64,000 nucleotides of DNA. Source: Mesorhizobium sp. L-2-11 (GTDB lineage: Bacteria; Pseudomonadota; Alphaproteobacteria; Rhizobiales; Rhizobiaceae). The translations under genes were made by a program, and so were the position numbers. The notes under the pieces were generated by a model. It was not told the DNA's origin and did not search any database. It was given only the letters and a program-made list of their open reading frames with translations. The stretch lies in the NCBI RefSeq assembly GCF_016756595.1, contig NZ_AP023257.1:744001-808000 (forward strand), read 5' to 3'. Of the stretch, positions 28,135-38,119 are shown piece by piece (the stretch's first letter is position 1; every line of letters starts with the position of its first letter).

Positions 28135-29406
28135 TCACTCGGCGACCGGCAGGCCGGTCGCCGAGGCGATCTGGCTTGCGGCATCGTCGAGCGCCGCCTT
28201 GGCGTCGGGGTAGCCGCCGCCCAGATATTTGGTCTGCACCGCGCGGACGATGATTTCCGCGTCGCTCTGGAACGGCGTGCCGCGGCTGGGGACGACCTTT
28301 GGCAAGGTGCCGAGGATGTCCTTCCACACCGCCTGACCGCCCCAATAGGGCTGGCCTTCGGAGACATAGGGGTCGTCGAGCGCCGAGATCAGCGACGGCA
28401 CCAGGCCAAAACCCTTCAGCATCGCTATCTGGCCCTCGTTGGTCGCGAGGGAGTATTTCAGGTAGGCGTAGGCGGCTTCCTTGTTGTTGGACACCGAGGT
28501 GATGGCGAGCGAGGAGCCGCCGAGATTGGCGGCGCGCGGGCCGTCAGCGGTGAGGCTCGGCATCAGGTAGACGCCCCATTTGCCGCTGCCGTCGGGCGAC
28601 TCGGTGCGGATGGTGCCCTCGTACCAGCCGCCATACATCTGGGTGGCGACGGTGCCGGCGGTGTTGTTGGTGATCTTGGTGCTCCAGTCGGCCGAGGTGA
28701 TGATGCCGGCGTCATTCATCTCCTTGATCTTGGTCATCGACGCCACACAGGCCGGCTGATTGACGGTGATCGACTGCCCGTCGGCGGCGAAATAGGCGCA
28801 GCCCTGCTCGTTGGCGATCATCCGGAAGAACTCGGAGTCGCCGTTGAAATCGGCGTTGGTCATCTTAACACCAGGATTGGCCTCCTGGATCTTCTTGCCG
28901 GCGGCAATGAAATCGTCCCAGGTCTTGATCGATGCGGGATCGACGCCGGCCTTCTCGTAGAAGTCGCGGCGGTAGTACATCGCCACCGGGCCTGAATCCC
29001 ACGGCATCGCATAGGCCTTGTCTTCCACTTCAAGTTCGGTGCGCTTGAAATCGGGGAATTTTGCCTGGTCTTCGGCCGTATAGCCGAGCGTGTGAAGGTC
29101 GACGAAGCAGTCCGGGAACTGGCTCCAGTAGTTCTCGGCTTCACCGTTCTCGATCGTCACGATGTCCGGCAGCCCCTCGCCGCCGGCGGCGCAGCCGGCG
29201 ATCGACTTGTCGTAGGTCGGGTTGTTGCCGAGATCCTGGACCGTGACCTTGATGTCGGGGAATTGCTTGTTGAAACCTTCTATGGTGGCCTTCAGCGACG
29301 AAGCGGCGATGTTCCAGCTCCAGATCGTGATTTCGCCGGATTGCGCAAAGGCCGGGGCGGAGCCCAGGGCAAGCGCGAGCGCGGCGCAGGTCAGTATGGT
29401 GCGCAT
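28135..29406 (-). CDS. Extracellular sugar-binding protein of ABC transporter
   Basis: A 423-residue periplasmic protein of the family-1 solute-binding type. The signal peptide ILTCAALALALGSAPAFA is followed by mature QSGEITIWSWNIAASSL. Internal blocks (LPDIVTIENGEAENYWSQF; AMPWDSGPVAMYYRRDFYEK) fit binding proteins for oligosaccharides or polyols. The ribosome-binding site GGGAGG is clear. It is the first gene of the minus-strand ABC operon and is divergent from an AraC regulator. Confidence 0.93.
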   Translation of the reverse strand: MRTILTCAALALALGSAPAFAQSGEITIWSWNIAASSLKATIEGFNKQFPDIKVTVQDLGNNPTYDKSIAGCAAGGEGLPDIVTIENGEAENYWSQFPDCFVDLHTLGYTAEDQAKFPDFKRTELEVEDKAYAMPWDSGPVAMYYRRDFYEKAGVDPASIKTWDDFIAAGKKIQEANPGVKMTNADFNGDSEFFRMIANEQGCAYFAADGQSITVNQPACVASMTKIKEMNDAGIITSADWSTKITNNTAGTVATQMYGGWYEGTIRTESPDGSGKWGVYLMPSLTADGPRAANLGGSSLAITSVSNNKEAAYAYLKYSLATNEGQIAMLKGFGLVPSLISALDDPYVSEGQPYWGGQAVWKDILGTLPKVVPSRGTPFQSDAEIIVRAVQTKYLGGGYPDAKAALDDAASQIASATGLPVAE

Positions 29407-29512
29407 TGAAATCCTCCCATTTCATTTGCTCTCTCTTCGCGAGCATGGCTAGACTAGGGGCTGGGGAAGGCTTGTCCGCGACAAAGGGAATAAGAAATTG
29501 GCGGAAAGTAAG

Positions 29513-30382
29513 ATGCCGCAAAGGCCGTTCTACCAGCCTGGCGCCAGCAGCGTGGAGGGTCTGCCGCTGCTGCTGCAGATGTTTCACACCCAGCCCCTGG
29601 TGATGCTGAAGCCGCATTGGCATGCCCAGGTCGAGGTGAATTTCATCGTCCGCGGCGCTGTGCACTACCGCATGGACGAGCACGAGATCGCGCTTTCGGC
29701 CGGTGACATGTGCCTGTTCTGGGGCGGCCTGCCGCACCAGATGGACGATGCGTCGGACGACGCCGTCTATGCCGGCGCGCATCTGCCGCTGGTGCATTTC
29801 TTCCGGCTGCACCTGCCCGCCGACGTCCGCAACCGGCTGATGACCGGCGCGACATTGGTGACCAATGCCACCGACCGGTCCGACAGCGACAATTTCGAGC
29901 GCTGGAACCGCTACGTCCGCTCAGGCGATGCGGGCAAGGCCGAGCACGCCGTCAACGAACTGCTGCTACGGCTGGAGCGGGTGCGCTTCGAGCCCTTCCG
30001 GCTGGTACCCGAAACGCCGATCGAGCAGGAGGCAGGCAGCCCCTTTGACCAGCAATCGCTGCGCAATGTCGGGCGCATGTGCGACTTCATCGCCGAGAAT
30101 TTCCTCTACGACGTCGATTGCGTCGACATCGCGGCGGCGGCCGACATCCACCCCAAATACGCCATGAGCGTTTTCAAGAAATCGACCGGCATGACGCTCA
30201 ATGAATATGTCAATCTGTTGCGGCTCAGCTACGCCCAGGCTCTGCTGATGCACCAGGACGCCAACGTGCTGCGCGTCGCCATGGACTCCGGCTTCGGCTC
30301 GCTTAGCGCCTTCAACAAATCGTTCCGCAAACTGGCCGGCATGTCGCCGTCGGATTTTCGCAAAGGCGCGGGCGTCAGATAG
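29513..30382 (+). CDS. AraC-family transcriptional regulator
   Basis: About 290 residues: an N-terminal cupin sensing domain (LKPHWHAQVEVNFIVRGAVH) and a C-terminal double helix-turn-helix (CVDIAAAADIHPKYAMSVFK; VLRVAMDSGFGSLSAFNKSF). The layout recalls MelR-type activators. ATG 29513 is preferred; a TTG at 29498 would add five residues and has a fair Shine-Dalgarno. Being divergent from the binding-protein gene, it most likely activates the ABC operon when the sugar is present. Confidence 0.9.
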   Translation: MPQRPFYQPGASSVEGLPLLLQMFHTQPLVMLKPHWHAQVEVNFIVRGAVHYRMDEHEIALSAGDMCLFWGGLPHQMDDASDDAVYAGAHLPLVHFFRLHLPADVRNRLMTGATLVTNATDRSDSDNFERWNRYVRSGDAGKAEHAVNELLLRLERVRFEPFRLVPETPIEQEAGSPFDQQSLRNVGRMCDFIAENFLYDVDCVDIAAAADIHPKYAMSVFKKSTGMTLNEYVNLLRLSYAQALLMHQDANVLRVAMDSGFGSLSAFNKSFRKLAGMSPSDFRKGAGVR

Positions 30383-30502
30383 CCGATGCGCAGGGCATGG
30401 CTGGGTCGATGCCGCCGCGCTCGAACCAGGGCCAACGCGCATAGATGAAGATCGGCCGGAAACGGCCTCGGCAAGCGCCAGTTGAGCGCGCCACGAAAAA
30501 AC

Positions 30503-30530
30503 GCACCACCGGCCCCGAGGCCGGTGGTGC
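30503..30530 (-). terminator. Strong intrinsic terminator (minus strand)
   Basis: Perfect 12-bp stem GCACCACCGGCC/GGCCGGTGGTGC with a 4-base loop, followed on the minus strand by a run of six T. It would end the transcript of the small secreted protein or a separate RNA from 30531-30702. The plus strand has no T-run, so it does not suit the AraC gene. Confidence 0.85.
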
Positions 30531-30702
30531 TCTCTGGACCGTCTGTTGGGGCAGGACCGTTCCAGGGGATCCCTTAGGGATCGGGCTCGAAAGTCGACTT
30601 TTTCCTGACCCATGGCATCGGCCGAACAGATGAAGGAGCCCGCCAACCGGGCAAGAATCTCGATAATGCGGTGCGCCGCCGCGCAGCGCACGATTTGCAA
30701 TT
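30531..30702 (-). other. Long 3' region or possible small RNA before terminator
   Basis: A 172-base stretch between the stop of the small secreted protein and a strong terminator, with a palindrome GATCCCTAAGGGATC. No good protein frame is seen. It could be a 3' UTR or a small RNA; nothing in the sequence decides. Confidence 0.35.
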
Positions 30703-31065
30703 CTATTCGGCTGCGTCGGGAATTTCGCCGGAGGTGTCGCCGGAAGACTCTACCGGATCATCCGCGGCCGTTCTTGCCAGGAACTTGTCCAAGGCTGCCT
30801 GCAAAGACAGGGTGGCCTGCGGCGAGGCCGGCGTCGTCGAAACGACAGCCATTGCATGGGCAATTCCCCGAGTGGACTTATCCCTGGCCGCCGCAGATGT
30901 TGCGGCTCCGTGTCCCTGCGATCCGGCCGCGGCCGAGTTGCCGCCGTTGCCGTTGCTTGCGCCGTTACCCTTTCCGCCGCCATTGCCGCCGGGTCCGGCG
31001 AGGACTGGAGACGCGACAACGGCGAGAGCGGCGACCGCTGCGAACAGACGGGTTCGAGTTTTCAT
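30703..31065 (-). CDS. Small secreted Gly/Asn/Ala-rich protein of unknown function
   Basis: A 120-residue protein with a clear signal peptide (RTRLFAAVAALAVVASPVLA), then a low-complexity Gly-Asn stretch (GPGGNGGGKGNGASNGNGG) and an acidic C-terminus. The ribosome-binding site GGAGG is ideally placed 4 bases before the ATG. No known domain is recognised. It is probably exported to the periplasm or outside and has its own terminator downstream. Confidence 0.72.
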   Translation of the reverse strand: MKTRTRLFAAVAALAVVASPVLAGPGGNGGGKGNGASNGNGGNSAAAGSQGHGAATSAAARDKSTRGIAHAMAVVSTTPASPQATLSLQAALDKFLARTAADDPVESSGDTSGEIPDAAE

Positions 31066-31315
31066 AATTCCTCCTTCGAGCAGCCCTCCCGCGAGGATGA
31101 TTGCGGACTATGATATGAGGACCCTCTAATATGATGGTCCACTACTTAGCCAGTTTGGTTTAAATACACCTGTCCGCAAGGGACCTTGGTCCGAAATTGA
31201 AAAGCAAAAGTCCTAACTCTATTGGGGGTACTCTGAGCGGCGAACGAAGCGCCTGCAGGCCACAGGCAAACGACAAGCTCGCTCCGCCTGCTGGGTGATG
31301 CCGTGCAGCCCAAAC
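31066..31315. other. Intergenic region, no gene recognised
   Basis: Between the secreted-protein gene and the tRNA terminator. It should hold the promoter for the secreted protein. No repeat or convincing frame was seen. Confidence 0.5.
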
Positions 31316-31346
31316 GCGAAAAAGCCGCGGCGAACCGCGGCTTTTC
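31316..31346 (-). terminator. Terminator of tRNA-Gly
   Basis: Stem AAAGCCGCGG/CCGCGGCTTT with loop CGAA, followed on the minus strand by TTTTT. It lies 25 bases downstream of the tRNA 3' end. Confidence 0.85.
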
Positions 31347-31370
31347 GATGCTTGATCCCCCTTGGGAAAC

Positions 31371-31445
31371 TGGAGCGGGTGAAGCGATTCGAACGCTCGA
31401 CCCCAACCTTGGCAAGGTTGTGCTCTACCCCTGAGCTACACCCGC
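31371..31445 (-). tRNA. tRNA-Gly (anticodon GCC)
   Basis: A 75-nt gene with encoded CCA. The acceptor stem GCGGGTG pairs with CACCCGC, the D-arm contains TAGCTCAGGGGTAGAGCA, the anticodon loop CTTGCCAAG carries GCC, and the T-arm reads GGTTCGAATC-like (CGTTCGAATCG). A terminator follows. Confidence 0.96.
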
Positions 31446-31673
31446 TCGCGCGGCTTTTGGGCCGCAAGCCGAGCCTATATGGCTGAAGGGCGCGGCGATT
31501 GCAACAGGGAAATCGCAGGTTTTTGACCGCACCGGCGACGTAAACGAGCCTTCCCCAGCGCGGATAGAACGCAATCGGCAGCCTTGCTGTGCAATGGTCT
31601 TGTCTCGGCCGCGTCATTGGCCGTAAACGGCATGATCCAAACCGCGACAACAAAAAGTCCGACAAGAAACCAC

Positions 31674-32171
31674 ATGCCGAAAACCGAAGCCGAGCTTTTC
31701 GCCTTTCTCGCCGATCTCGGGATCGAGGTCTCGACGCTGCGCCATCCGCCGCTGTTCACGGTCGCCGATTCGCAGGCGCTGCGCGGGGAAATCGCCGGCG
31801 GGCACACCAAGAACCTGTTCCTCAAGGACAGAAAGGACAATTTCTTCCTGGTCAGCGTCGATGAGGAGGCGGTGGTCGATCTCAAGCAGATCCACCAGAT
31901 CATCGGCGCCGCCGGGCGCGTTTCCTTCGGCAAGCCGGAGATGCTGATGGAGCTTCTCGGCGTCGTTCCGGGTGCGGTCACCGTGTTCGGCTTGATCAAC
32001 GATACGCAGTTGCGGGTCAAGGTCGTTCTCGACCAGGAGTTGATGCGCCACGCCGTCATCAACGCCCATCCGCTGACCAACGAGGCAACGACATCGATCG
32101 GCGCCGCCGACCTGGTCAAATTCGTCGAGGCAACCGGGCATGATGCTGTTATCTTGAAAGTCACGGCATGA
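31674..32171 (+). CDS. YbaK/ProX-type aminoacyl-tRNA deacylase
   Basis: A 165-residue protein of the YbaK/prolyl-tRNA-associated family, close to ProX/PrdX, which hydrolyses mischarged Ala-tRNA(Pro). Family blocks seen are TLRHPPLFTVADSQ, GGHTKNLFLKDRKD and the C-terminal HPLTNEATTSIGAADLVKF. The ATG at 31674 gives the usual MPKTEAELFAFLADLGI; the open frame upstream lacks similarity. Confidence 0.9.
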   Translation: MPKTEAELFAFLADLGIEVSTLRHPPLFTVADSQALRGEIAGGHTKNLFLKDRKDNFFLVSVDEEAVVDLKQIHQIIGAAGRVSFGKPEMLMELLGVVPGAVTVFGLINDTQLRVKVVLDQELMRHAVINAHPLTNEATTSIGAADLVKFVEATGHDAVILKVTA

Positions 32172-32263
32172 TCGCCACATGGATGACGATAACCGACTTT
32201 CTGAGTGAGAATTAAGGATGTTGCGCCGGGCTGGCGGCCGGGCGGCGACCGAAAGGGCACGAG

Positions 32264-33262
32264 ATGAGCGACAACAATCAATTTGGCGGCCCATTTGGCA
32301 GCAATGGCGGCCAATATGCCACCAGCGTGCAATATGGCGGCACTGACGCCAGCCCGGCGAAAGTCGCGCTTGGCGACCCGCCTGTCGCTGCCGACGTCAT
32401 CAAGGAGACGACGACCGCCACATTTGCTGCCGACGTCATCCAGGAATCGCGCCGTCAGCCGGTGCTGGTCGATTTCTGGGCGCCATGGTGCGGGCCCTGC
32501 AAGCAATTGACGCCGCTGCTGGAAAAGGCGGTCACCGCCGCCGGCGGCAAGGTCAAGCTGGTCAAGATGAACATCGACGACCATCCTTCGATCGCCGGTC
32601 AGCTCGGCATCCAGTCGATACCGGCGGTCATCGCGTTCAGGGACGGCCAGCCGGTCGACGGTTTTATGGGCGCGATTCCCGAGAGCCAGATCGCCGCTTT
32701 CATCCAGAAGGTCGGCGGCAAGGGTAATGGCGCGCCGCAGGTGGCCGAGGTGCTTGCCGCGGCCGCCGAGGCGCGCGCCGCCGGCGATGTGCAGACCGCG
32801 GCGGATATCTACGACGCGATCCTGGAACAGGCGCCGGAGACGATCGAGGCGATCGCCGGGCTGGGCGATCTGCTGTTCGAGGCCGGCGATGCCGAGGGCG
32901 CCGAAGCCGTGCTGGCGCGGGCGCCGGAAGCCAAGAAGGATGCGCCGCCGCTCGCCGCGGTGCGCGCCAAGATGGCGCTTGCCGCGCAGGCGGCAGCACT
33001 TGGCAATCCGGCCGAGCTCGAGCGGCGCCTGGCTGAGAACCCCGGTGATCATCAGGCACGTTTCGAGCTTGCCATGATCCAGAACGCGAACGGCGAGCGC
33101 ATGGCCGCAGCCGACAATCTGCTGGCGATCGTCAAAGCCGATCGCTCGTGGAACGACGACGGCGCCAAGACGCAGTTGCTGCAGTTCTTCGAGGCATGGG
33201 GGATGACCGACGAGGCGACGCTGGCGGCCCGGCGCAAATTGTCGTCGCTGCTGTTTTCCTGA
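32264..33262 (+). CDS. Thioredoxin-TPR co-chaperone-like protein (CnoX/YbbN family)
   Basis: A 332-residue protein. A flexible Gly/Asn-rich N-terminus of about 50 residues is followed by a thioredoxin domain with active site WAPWCGPCKQ (near residue 75) and cis-Pro loop IQSIPAVIAF, then TPR-like helices from about 150. This is the layout of CnoX, which protects chaperone clients from over-oxidation. The CGPC pair is intact, unlike E. coli YbbN, so disulfide activity is likely. Start ATG 32264. Confidence 0.9.
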   Translation: MSDNNQFGGPFGSNGGQYATSVQYGGTDASPAKVALGDPPVAADVIKETTTATFAADVIQESRRQPVLVDFWAPWCGPCKQLTPLLEKAVTAAGGKVKLVKMNIDDHPSIAGQLGIQSIPAVIAFRDGQPVDGFMGAIPESQIAAFIQKVGGKGNGAPQVAEVLAAAAEARAAGDVQTAADIYDAILEQAPETIEAIAGLGDLLFEAGDAEGAEAVLARAPEAKKDAPPLAAVRAKMALAAQAAALGNPAELERRLAENPGDHQARFELAMIQNANGERMAAADNLLAIVKADRSWNDDGAKTQLLQFFEAWGMTDEATLAARRKLSSLLFS

Positions 33263-33413
33263 GCGCGCCACAAGCTGTTTTTGCGTAACGGTCTTGCGGT
33301 CGGCGACGGCTGCGCCAGATTAGGAGGCCTGACCGATCCGTTCTTCGGTGACGATCACGCGTCAGGTTGCGAAGGGACGGCGGGCTTGATGCGCGAGCGA
33401 GCGGAGGTTTGAC

Positions 33414-34085
33414 GTGCAGGTGGGAAACGCGCATTACCGGCTCGATACGGATTTCCCGCCGACGGTTCCGATCTTCCCGCTTGAAGGCGCCTTGCTGCTG
33501 CCGGGCGGCCGCATGCCGCTCAACATTTTCGAGCCGCGCTATCTGGAGATGGTCGACGAGGCGATCGCCGGACCGCGGCTGATCGGCGTCATACAGCCCA
33601 GCCTCGACGGCGCTCGGCGTGCCGACGGCGAGCCGGCGCTTTGCAATGTCGGCTGCGCCGGACGCATCATCGCGCTTTCCGAGAGCGGCGACGGCCGCTA
33701 CCTGATTTCGCTGCAAGGTGTGTGCCGGTTTCGCATCGTGCAGGAGCTTGCGGTCAAGACGCCCTTCCGACAGTGCCGGTTTGCGCCGTTTCTCACCGAT
33801 CTCGACGAAGATCAGGCCGAGGCCGAGATCGACCGGCCGGCGCTGCTCAAGGCATTTCGCGCCTATCTGCAGGCCAACGATCTTGAAGCCGACTGGGAAA
33901 GCGTCAGCCGCGCCGAAAACGCCATGCTGGTCAATGCGCTGTCGATGATGGCACCCTACGGGCCGGCCGAGAAACAGGCGCTGCTCGAAGCGGCGGACCT
34001 GAAGACCCGCGCTGAAACGCTGATCGCCATCACCGAAATGGCGCTGGCACGCGAAAACGAGGATTTCGGGTCGAGTTTGCAGTAG
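33414..34085 (+). CDS. Lon N-terminal substrate-binding-domain protein
   Basis: A 223-residue stand-alone LON_substr_bdg domain with no ATPase or protease part. Typical blocks are VPIFPLEGALLLPGGRMPLNI and FEPRYLEMVDEAIAG. Start is GTG 33414 with GGAGG 7 bases upstream. Its cellular role is not established; in Rhizobiales it often sits beside the thioredoxin-TPR gene and a Trm112-like gene, as here. Confidence 0.9.
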   Translation: MQVGNAHYRLDTDFPPTVPIFPLEGALLLPGGRMPLNIFEPRYLEMVDEAIAGPRLIGVIQPSLDGARRADGEPALCNVGCAGRIIALSESGDGRYLISLQGVCRFRIVQELAVKTPFRQCRFAPFLTDLDEDQAEAEIDRPALLKAFRAYLQANDLEADWESVSRAENAMLVNALSMMAPYGPAEKQALLEAADLKTRAETLIAITEMALARENEDFGSSLQ

Positions 34086-34128
34086 GTGGGTGGAAAACGG
34101 GGACTAAGCCAATTGCGAAAGTCGGCGC

Positions 34129-34310
34129 CGCCCCTCATCGCCCTGCCGGGCACTTCTCCCCGTATAGGGACAGTATAGGGACGGGGAGAAGGGGCTGTCG
34201 GCAGCCTTGGCGGACATTCTTCAACGCGGGTGATTGGCGAAACCAGCGATGAGAGCGTCCCTCTCCCCGTCACTATACGGGGAGAGGATGCCGGCAGGCA
34301 GGTGAGGGGC
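34129..34310. repeat. Palindromic repeat, family C, copy 1
   Basis: Arms GCCCCTCATCGCCCTGCCGG...CTCCCCGTATAGGGAC and the inverse CTCTCCCCGTCACTATACGG...GGTGAGGGGC. The left arm contains a short direct duplication (GTATAGGGACA twice). It ends 49 bp before the Trm112-like gene. Confidence 0.85.
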
Positions 34311-34358
34311 AGCGTCAACGCCCGAAGTCTGAGGACGAACGAGAGAGGACTGACAAAA

Positions 34359-34586
34359 ATGGTGGATGGGCGTGACGGAAAGAAGGCCAATGTCGATCCC
34401 AAGCTGCTGGAATTGCTGGCCTGCCCGCTGACCAAGGGGCCGCTGACCTGGGATCCGGAGCGCAACGAGCTCATCTCGCGGGTCGCACGGCTTGCCTATC
34501 CGGTGCGTGACGGCATCCCGATCATGCTGCCTTCGGAGGCACGCTCGCTGCCCTTCGACGACGGATTGCCGCCGCCGCGCCTCTAG
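34359..34586 (+). CDS. Trm112-family (UPF0434) protein
   Basis: A 75-residue protein of the bacterial Trm112/YcaR family: [16 protein letters not shown] and [16 protein letters not shown]. Eukaryotic Trm112 activates methyltransferases; the bacterial role is unclear. It lacks a full set of zinc cysteines, with only one Cys visible. The frame is open upstream through the repeat, but ATG 34359 starts the conserved region. Confidence 0.88.
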   Translation: MVDGRDGKKANVDPKLLELLACPLTKGPLTWDPERNELISRVARLAYPVRDGIPIMLPSEARSLPFDDGLPPPRL

Positions 34587-34628
34587 GCATAGATGGGTGG
34601 GCCGTCTTGAAGCGTGGTGATCCTTCGC

Positions 34629-34793
34629 GCCCCCCTCTGTCCTGCCGGACATCTCCCCCACAAGGAGGGAGATTGGATGTCGCATCGGGTTTCGCCAATC
34701 TCCAATGCTGAAGAAAGGCGCCGTCGGCCAAGCCGCCAATCTCCCCCCTCGTGGGCCCTCGTGGGGGAGATGCCCGGCAGGGCAGAGGGGGGC
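34629..34793. repeat. Palindromic repeat, family B, copy 5
   Basis: Outward-facing arms as in copy 2: CCCCCCTCTGTCCTGCCGG then CATCTCCCCCACAAGG, and later CTCCCCCCTCGTGGG...GGGGGG. The right arm has a short duplication (CCCTCGTGGG twice). It lies between the convergent Trm112-like and dnaE2 genes. Confidence 0.8.
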
Positions 34794-34840
34794 GCTGTCC
34801 CGCCGGCATTCAAGATTGCGCACCGCCGCACGGGTATGCC

Positions 34841-37800
34841 CTATTGAAAATTCCGCCCCTTGGGCATGACCCTTTCTGCCTTCCCCGATAGCGTCGCGTG
34901 CCGGTCGTTTTGCACGACGGGACCATCGGGCTTCTCCTCAAAAAGCGCGGACAGCCAGGGTGTCAGGTCCTCGACCTTCTCGGCAACGATATGGATGACG
35001 TCCGATTCCGACTGCAGTTTGCCGGTGACGCGGACCAGCCGCGCGCCCATGACAATGGGCCGGTAGCGGTTGAAGGTCCTTTCCCAGAAAATGACGTTGG
35101 CGACCGCCTGCTCGTCTTCCAGCGTCAGGAAAATCGCTTTGCCGTTACCTGGTCGCTGCCGCACCAGGACAAGGCCGGCGACCGAAACGCGCTTGCCGTC
35201 CCGAACCTGGCCGAGGCGCGCATTGGGGGTGACGCCGGAACCGTCCAGCCGCTGGCGCAGAAAGGCAAGCGGATGCGCCTTCAGCGACAGGCCGAGCGAA
35301 CGGTAGTCGTGGACGACGTGCTCGCCGAGCGGCATTATCGGCAGCCTGGTCGCGGGCTCGAGATCGCGCAAGCGGATCGCCGGCCGGTCGAACAGCGGCA
35401 GGGTCTCCGTGGCACTCCTGCCGTCGAGCGCGCGGACCGCCCACAGGGCGTCGCGGCGGTCGAGGCCGAGCGAACGGAAAGCGTCGGCTTGCGCCAGCTT
35501 CTCGATCTCGTCGACGTAGAGGCCCGAACGCAGCCAGACATCGCGAACGGATGCGTAGGCGTTGCCGCGTCTGGCGACAAACACCTCCATGCGGTCCTTC
35601 GACAGGCCCTTGACCTGGCGAAAGCCCAGCCGGACGGCATGGCTGGTCCGGATGACGCCGCGCATCTGGGCATGGCGGTCGAGGACGCGGGCCGGGTCGA
35701 AAGGTGCTTCCTCCAGCGCGCAATCCCAACCGGAAAAATTGACGTCGACCTCGCGGATTTCGACGCCATGGTCGCGCGCGTCGCGGACAAGCTGAGCCGG
35801 CTGATAAAACCCCATCGGCTGGGAATTCAGGATCGCGGCGCAGAACACGTCGGGATAGAAGGTCTTGAACCAGCAGGAGGCATAGACCAGCAGGGCGAAG
35901 GAGGCGGCATGGCTTTCGGGAAAGCCATATTCGCCAAAACCCTCGATCTGCTTGAAGCAGCGCTCGGCGAAGTCCTTTTCGTAACCCCGCAAAATCATGC
36001 CGTCGACCATCCGCTTGCGATAATTGCCGATCGTGCCGGTGCGCTTGAAAGTGGCCATGGCGCGGCGCAGTTCATCGGCCTCGCCAGGCCTGAAGCCGCC
36101 GGCGACAATGGCGATCTTCATCGCCTGCTCCTGGAACAGCGGCACGCCCAGTGTCCTGCCGAGTATCTCTTCCAGTTCCGGCTTGGGATATTCGGGCTTT
36201 TCCTTGCCCTGCCGGCGGCGCAGATAGGGGTGGACCATGTCGCCCTGGATCGGGCCGGGCCGCACGATCGCCACCTCGATGACGAGGTCATAGAATGTTT
36301 TCGGCCTGAGCCGCGGCAGCATCGACATCTGGGCGCGCGATTCGATCTGGAAGACGCCGATCGTGTCGGCACGACAGATCATGTCGTAGACATGTTTGTT
36401 CTCCGGCGGGAGGGTGGCCAGCACATAGGGCCGGCCATAGTCATCGCGCGCATCGGGATAATAATCCTCAAGCAGGCTGAAGGCGCGCTGCAGGCAGGTC
36501 AGCATGCCGAGCGCCAGCACGTCGACTTTTAGGATTTTCACCGCGTCGAGATCGTCCTTGTCCCACTCGACCATCTTGCGCTCGTCCATCGCCGTCTTGA
36601 CGATGGGCACGATCTCGTCGAGCCGGTCCCTGGTGATGACGAAGCCGCCGACATGCTGCGACAGATGACGGGGAAAGCCCATGATCTCGTTGGCGCATTC
36701 GATCACCTGCCTTGTCGACGGATCGGTTTGATCGAGGCCGCCGGCCCTGGTCTCCTTTTCGCCGAGCTCCGAGGTCGACCAACCCCAGATCGAGCTGGAC
36801 AGCGCGCTCCTGACATCGTCCGACAGGCCCATCGCCTTGGCCACTTCGCGCATCGCCGAGCGGCCCCGGTAGCTGACGACGGCCGCGGCAAGCGCGGTGC
36901 GCTTGGCGCTGTATTTCGAGTAGATATACTGGATGACCTCCTCGCGCTTTTCATGCTCGAAGTCGACATCGATGTCGGGCGGCTCGTTTCTTTCCTCGGA
37001 AATGAAACGCTCGAAAAGCGAATCGATCCGCTCAGGCCCCACTTCGGTGATGCCAATGCAATAGCAGACCACCGAGTTGGCCGCGGAGCCACGCCCCTGG
37101 CAGAGTATGCCCTGGCTGCGGGCGAATTTGACGATGTCGTAGACAGTCAGGAAATAGCGCGCGTAGTTCAGGCGCTCGATCAAAGCGAGTTCCTCGCGGA
37201 TGCGCCTGGTCACATCGGCGGGAACACCCGAGGGGTAGCGTATCGCGGCTCCCTCCCGAGCCAGCCTTTCCAGTTCGGCCTGGGGCCCGAGGCCGGATTC
37301 CGTCGGTTCGTCGGGATAATTGTATTGCAGGTCACTGAGAGAGAAGCTCAATTCGCCGGCAAAGCGCAGCGTTTGCGCCAGTGCCTGCGGATGCCGCCGG
37401 AACAGCCGCGCCATCTCCATTGGCGGCTTCAAATGGCGCTCGGCATTGGCCGCCAGTTCCAGCCCGGCTTCGGCAACAGGCACGTTGAGGCGGATCGCCG
37501 TCAGCACGTCCTGCAACCGGCGCCGTTCGGACGTATGGTAAAGAACGTCGTTGGTCGCCATCAGCGGAATGCCTGATGCCTCGGCCATGGCAGCCGCCTG
37601 CTCGATACGGTAGCGGTCGTTGCCGTGATAATCCGGCGAAACGGCAAGCCGCAGGGTCTTGCCGAAGCGATCTTTCAGGCGGCTGATCAGCCTGAGATCC
37701 TCGGCCGGCGTCGACAGATCCGGCAGGATCGCCAGCGACATGAGATCGCCCCATTCGAAGAGGTCGTCGCGATAGAGCAGCGGTGCGCCCTTTTCGCTGT

Positions 37801-38119
37801 CGTCGCGCATATTGGCTTGCGTCAGCATGCGGCACAGATGGCCCCAGCCCTTGCGGTCCTGCGGATAGGCGAGAACGTCTGAAGTGCCATCGCAAAAAGC
37901 CAGGCGGCAGCCGGGATGATAGGAAAGACCTTCCACCCTGGCCTGTTGCCAGGCGCGCACGACGCCGGCCACCGTGTTGCGGTCGGCAAGCCCGATCGAC
38001 GAGAAGCCGAGGAACTTTGCCGCGACCACCAGTTCTTCCGGTTTTGAGGCGCCGCGCAGGAACGAGAAATTCGACTGGATGCCGAATTCGGCATAGGCAA
38101 CGGTCGCCAGCGCGTTCAT
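34841..38119 (-). CDS. dnaE2: Error-prone DNA polymerase DnaE2 (ImuC)
   Basis: A 1,092-residue C-family polymerase, the catalytic part of the ImuABC SOS mutasome for translesion synthesis. The N-terminal PHP domain is [19 protein letters not shown], the polymerase acidic motif is [14 protein letters not shown], and the C-terminal OB domain is near [20 protein letters not shown]. The ATG overlaps the imuB stop by four bases (38116-38119), so it is translationally coupled. Length is normal for DnaE2. Confidence 0.97.
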   Translation of the reverse strand: MNALATVAYAEFGIQSNFSFLRGASKPEELVVAAKFLGFSSIGLADRNTVAGVVRAWQQARVEGLSYHPGCRLAFCDGTSDVLAYPQDRKGWGHLCRMLTQANMRDDSEKGAPLLYRDDLFEWGDLMSLAILPDLSTPAEDLRLISRLKDRFGKTLRLAVSPDYHGNDRYRIEQAAAMAEASGIPLMATNDVLYHTSERRRLQDVLTAIRLNVPVAEAGLELAANAERHLKPPMEMARLFRRHPQALAQTLRFAGELSFSLSDLQYNYPDEPTESGLGPQAELERLAREGAAIRYPSGVPADVTRRIREELALIERLNYARYFLTVYDIVKFARSQGILCQGRGSAANSVVCYCIGITEVGPERIDSLFERFISEERNEPPDIDVDFEHEKREEVIQYIYSKYSAKRTALAAAVVSYRGRSAMREVAKAMGLSDDVRSALSSSIWGWSTSELGEKETRAGGLDQTDPSTRQVIECANEIMGFPRHLSQHVGGFVITRDRLDEIVPIVKTAMDERKMVEWDKDDLDAVKILKVDVLALGMLTCLQRAFSLLEDYYPDARDDYGRPYVLATLPPENKHVYDMICRADTIGVFQIESRAQMSMLPRLRPKTFYDLVIEVAIVRPGPIQGDMVHPYLRRRQGKEKPEYPKPELEEILGRTLGVPLFQEQAMKIAIVAGGFRPGEADELRRAMATFKRTGTIGNYRKRMVDGMILRGYEKDFAERCFKQIEGFGEYGFPESHAASFALLVYASCWFKTFYPDVFCAAILNSQPMGFYQPAQLVRDARDHGVEIREVDVNFSGWDCALEEAPFDPARVLDRHAQMRGVIRTSHAVRLGFRQVKGLSKDRMEVFVARRGNAYASVRDVWLRSGLYVDEIEKLAQADAFRSLGLDRRDALWAVRALDGRSATETLPLFDRPAIRLRDLEPATRLPIMPLGEHVVHDYRSLGLSLKAHPLAFLRQRLDGSGVTPNARLGQVRDGKRVSVAGLVLVRQRPGNGKAIFLTLEDEQAVANVIFWERTFNRYRPIVMGARLVRVTGKLQSESDVIHIVAEKVEDLTPWLSALFEEKPDGPVVQNDRHATLSGKAERVMPKGRNFQ

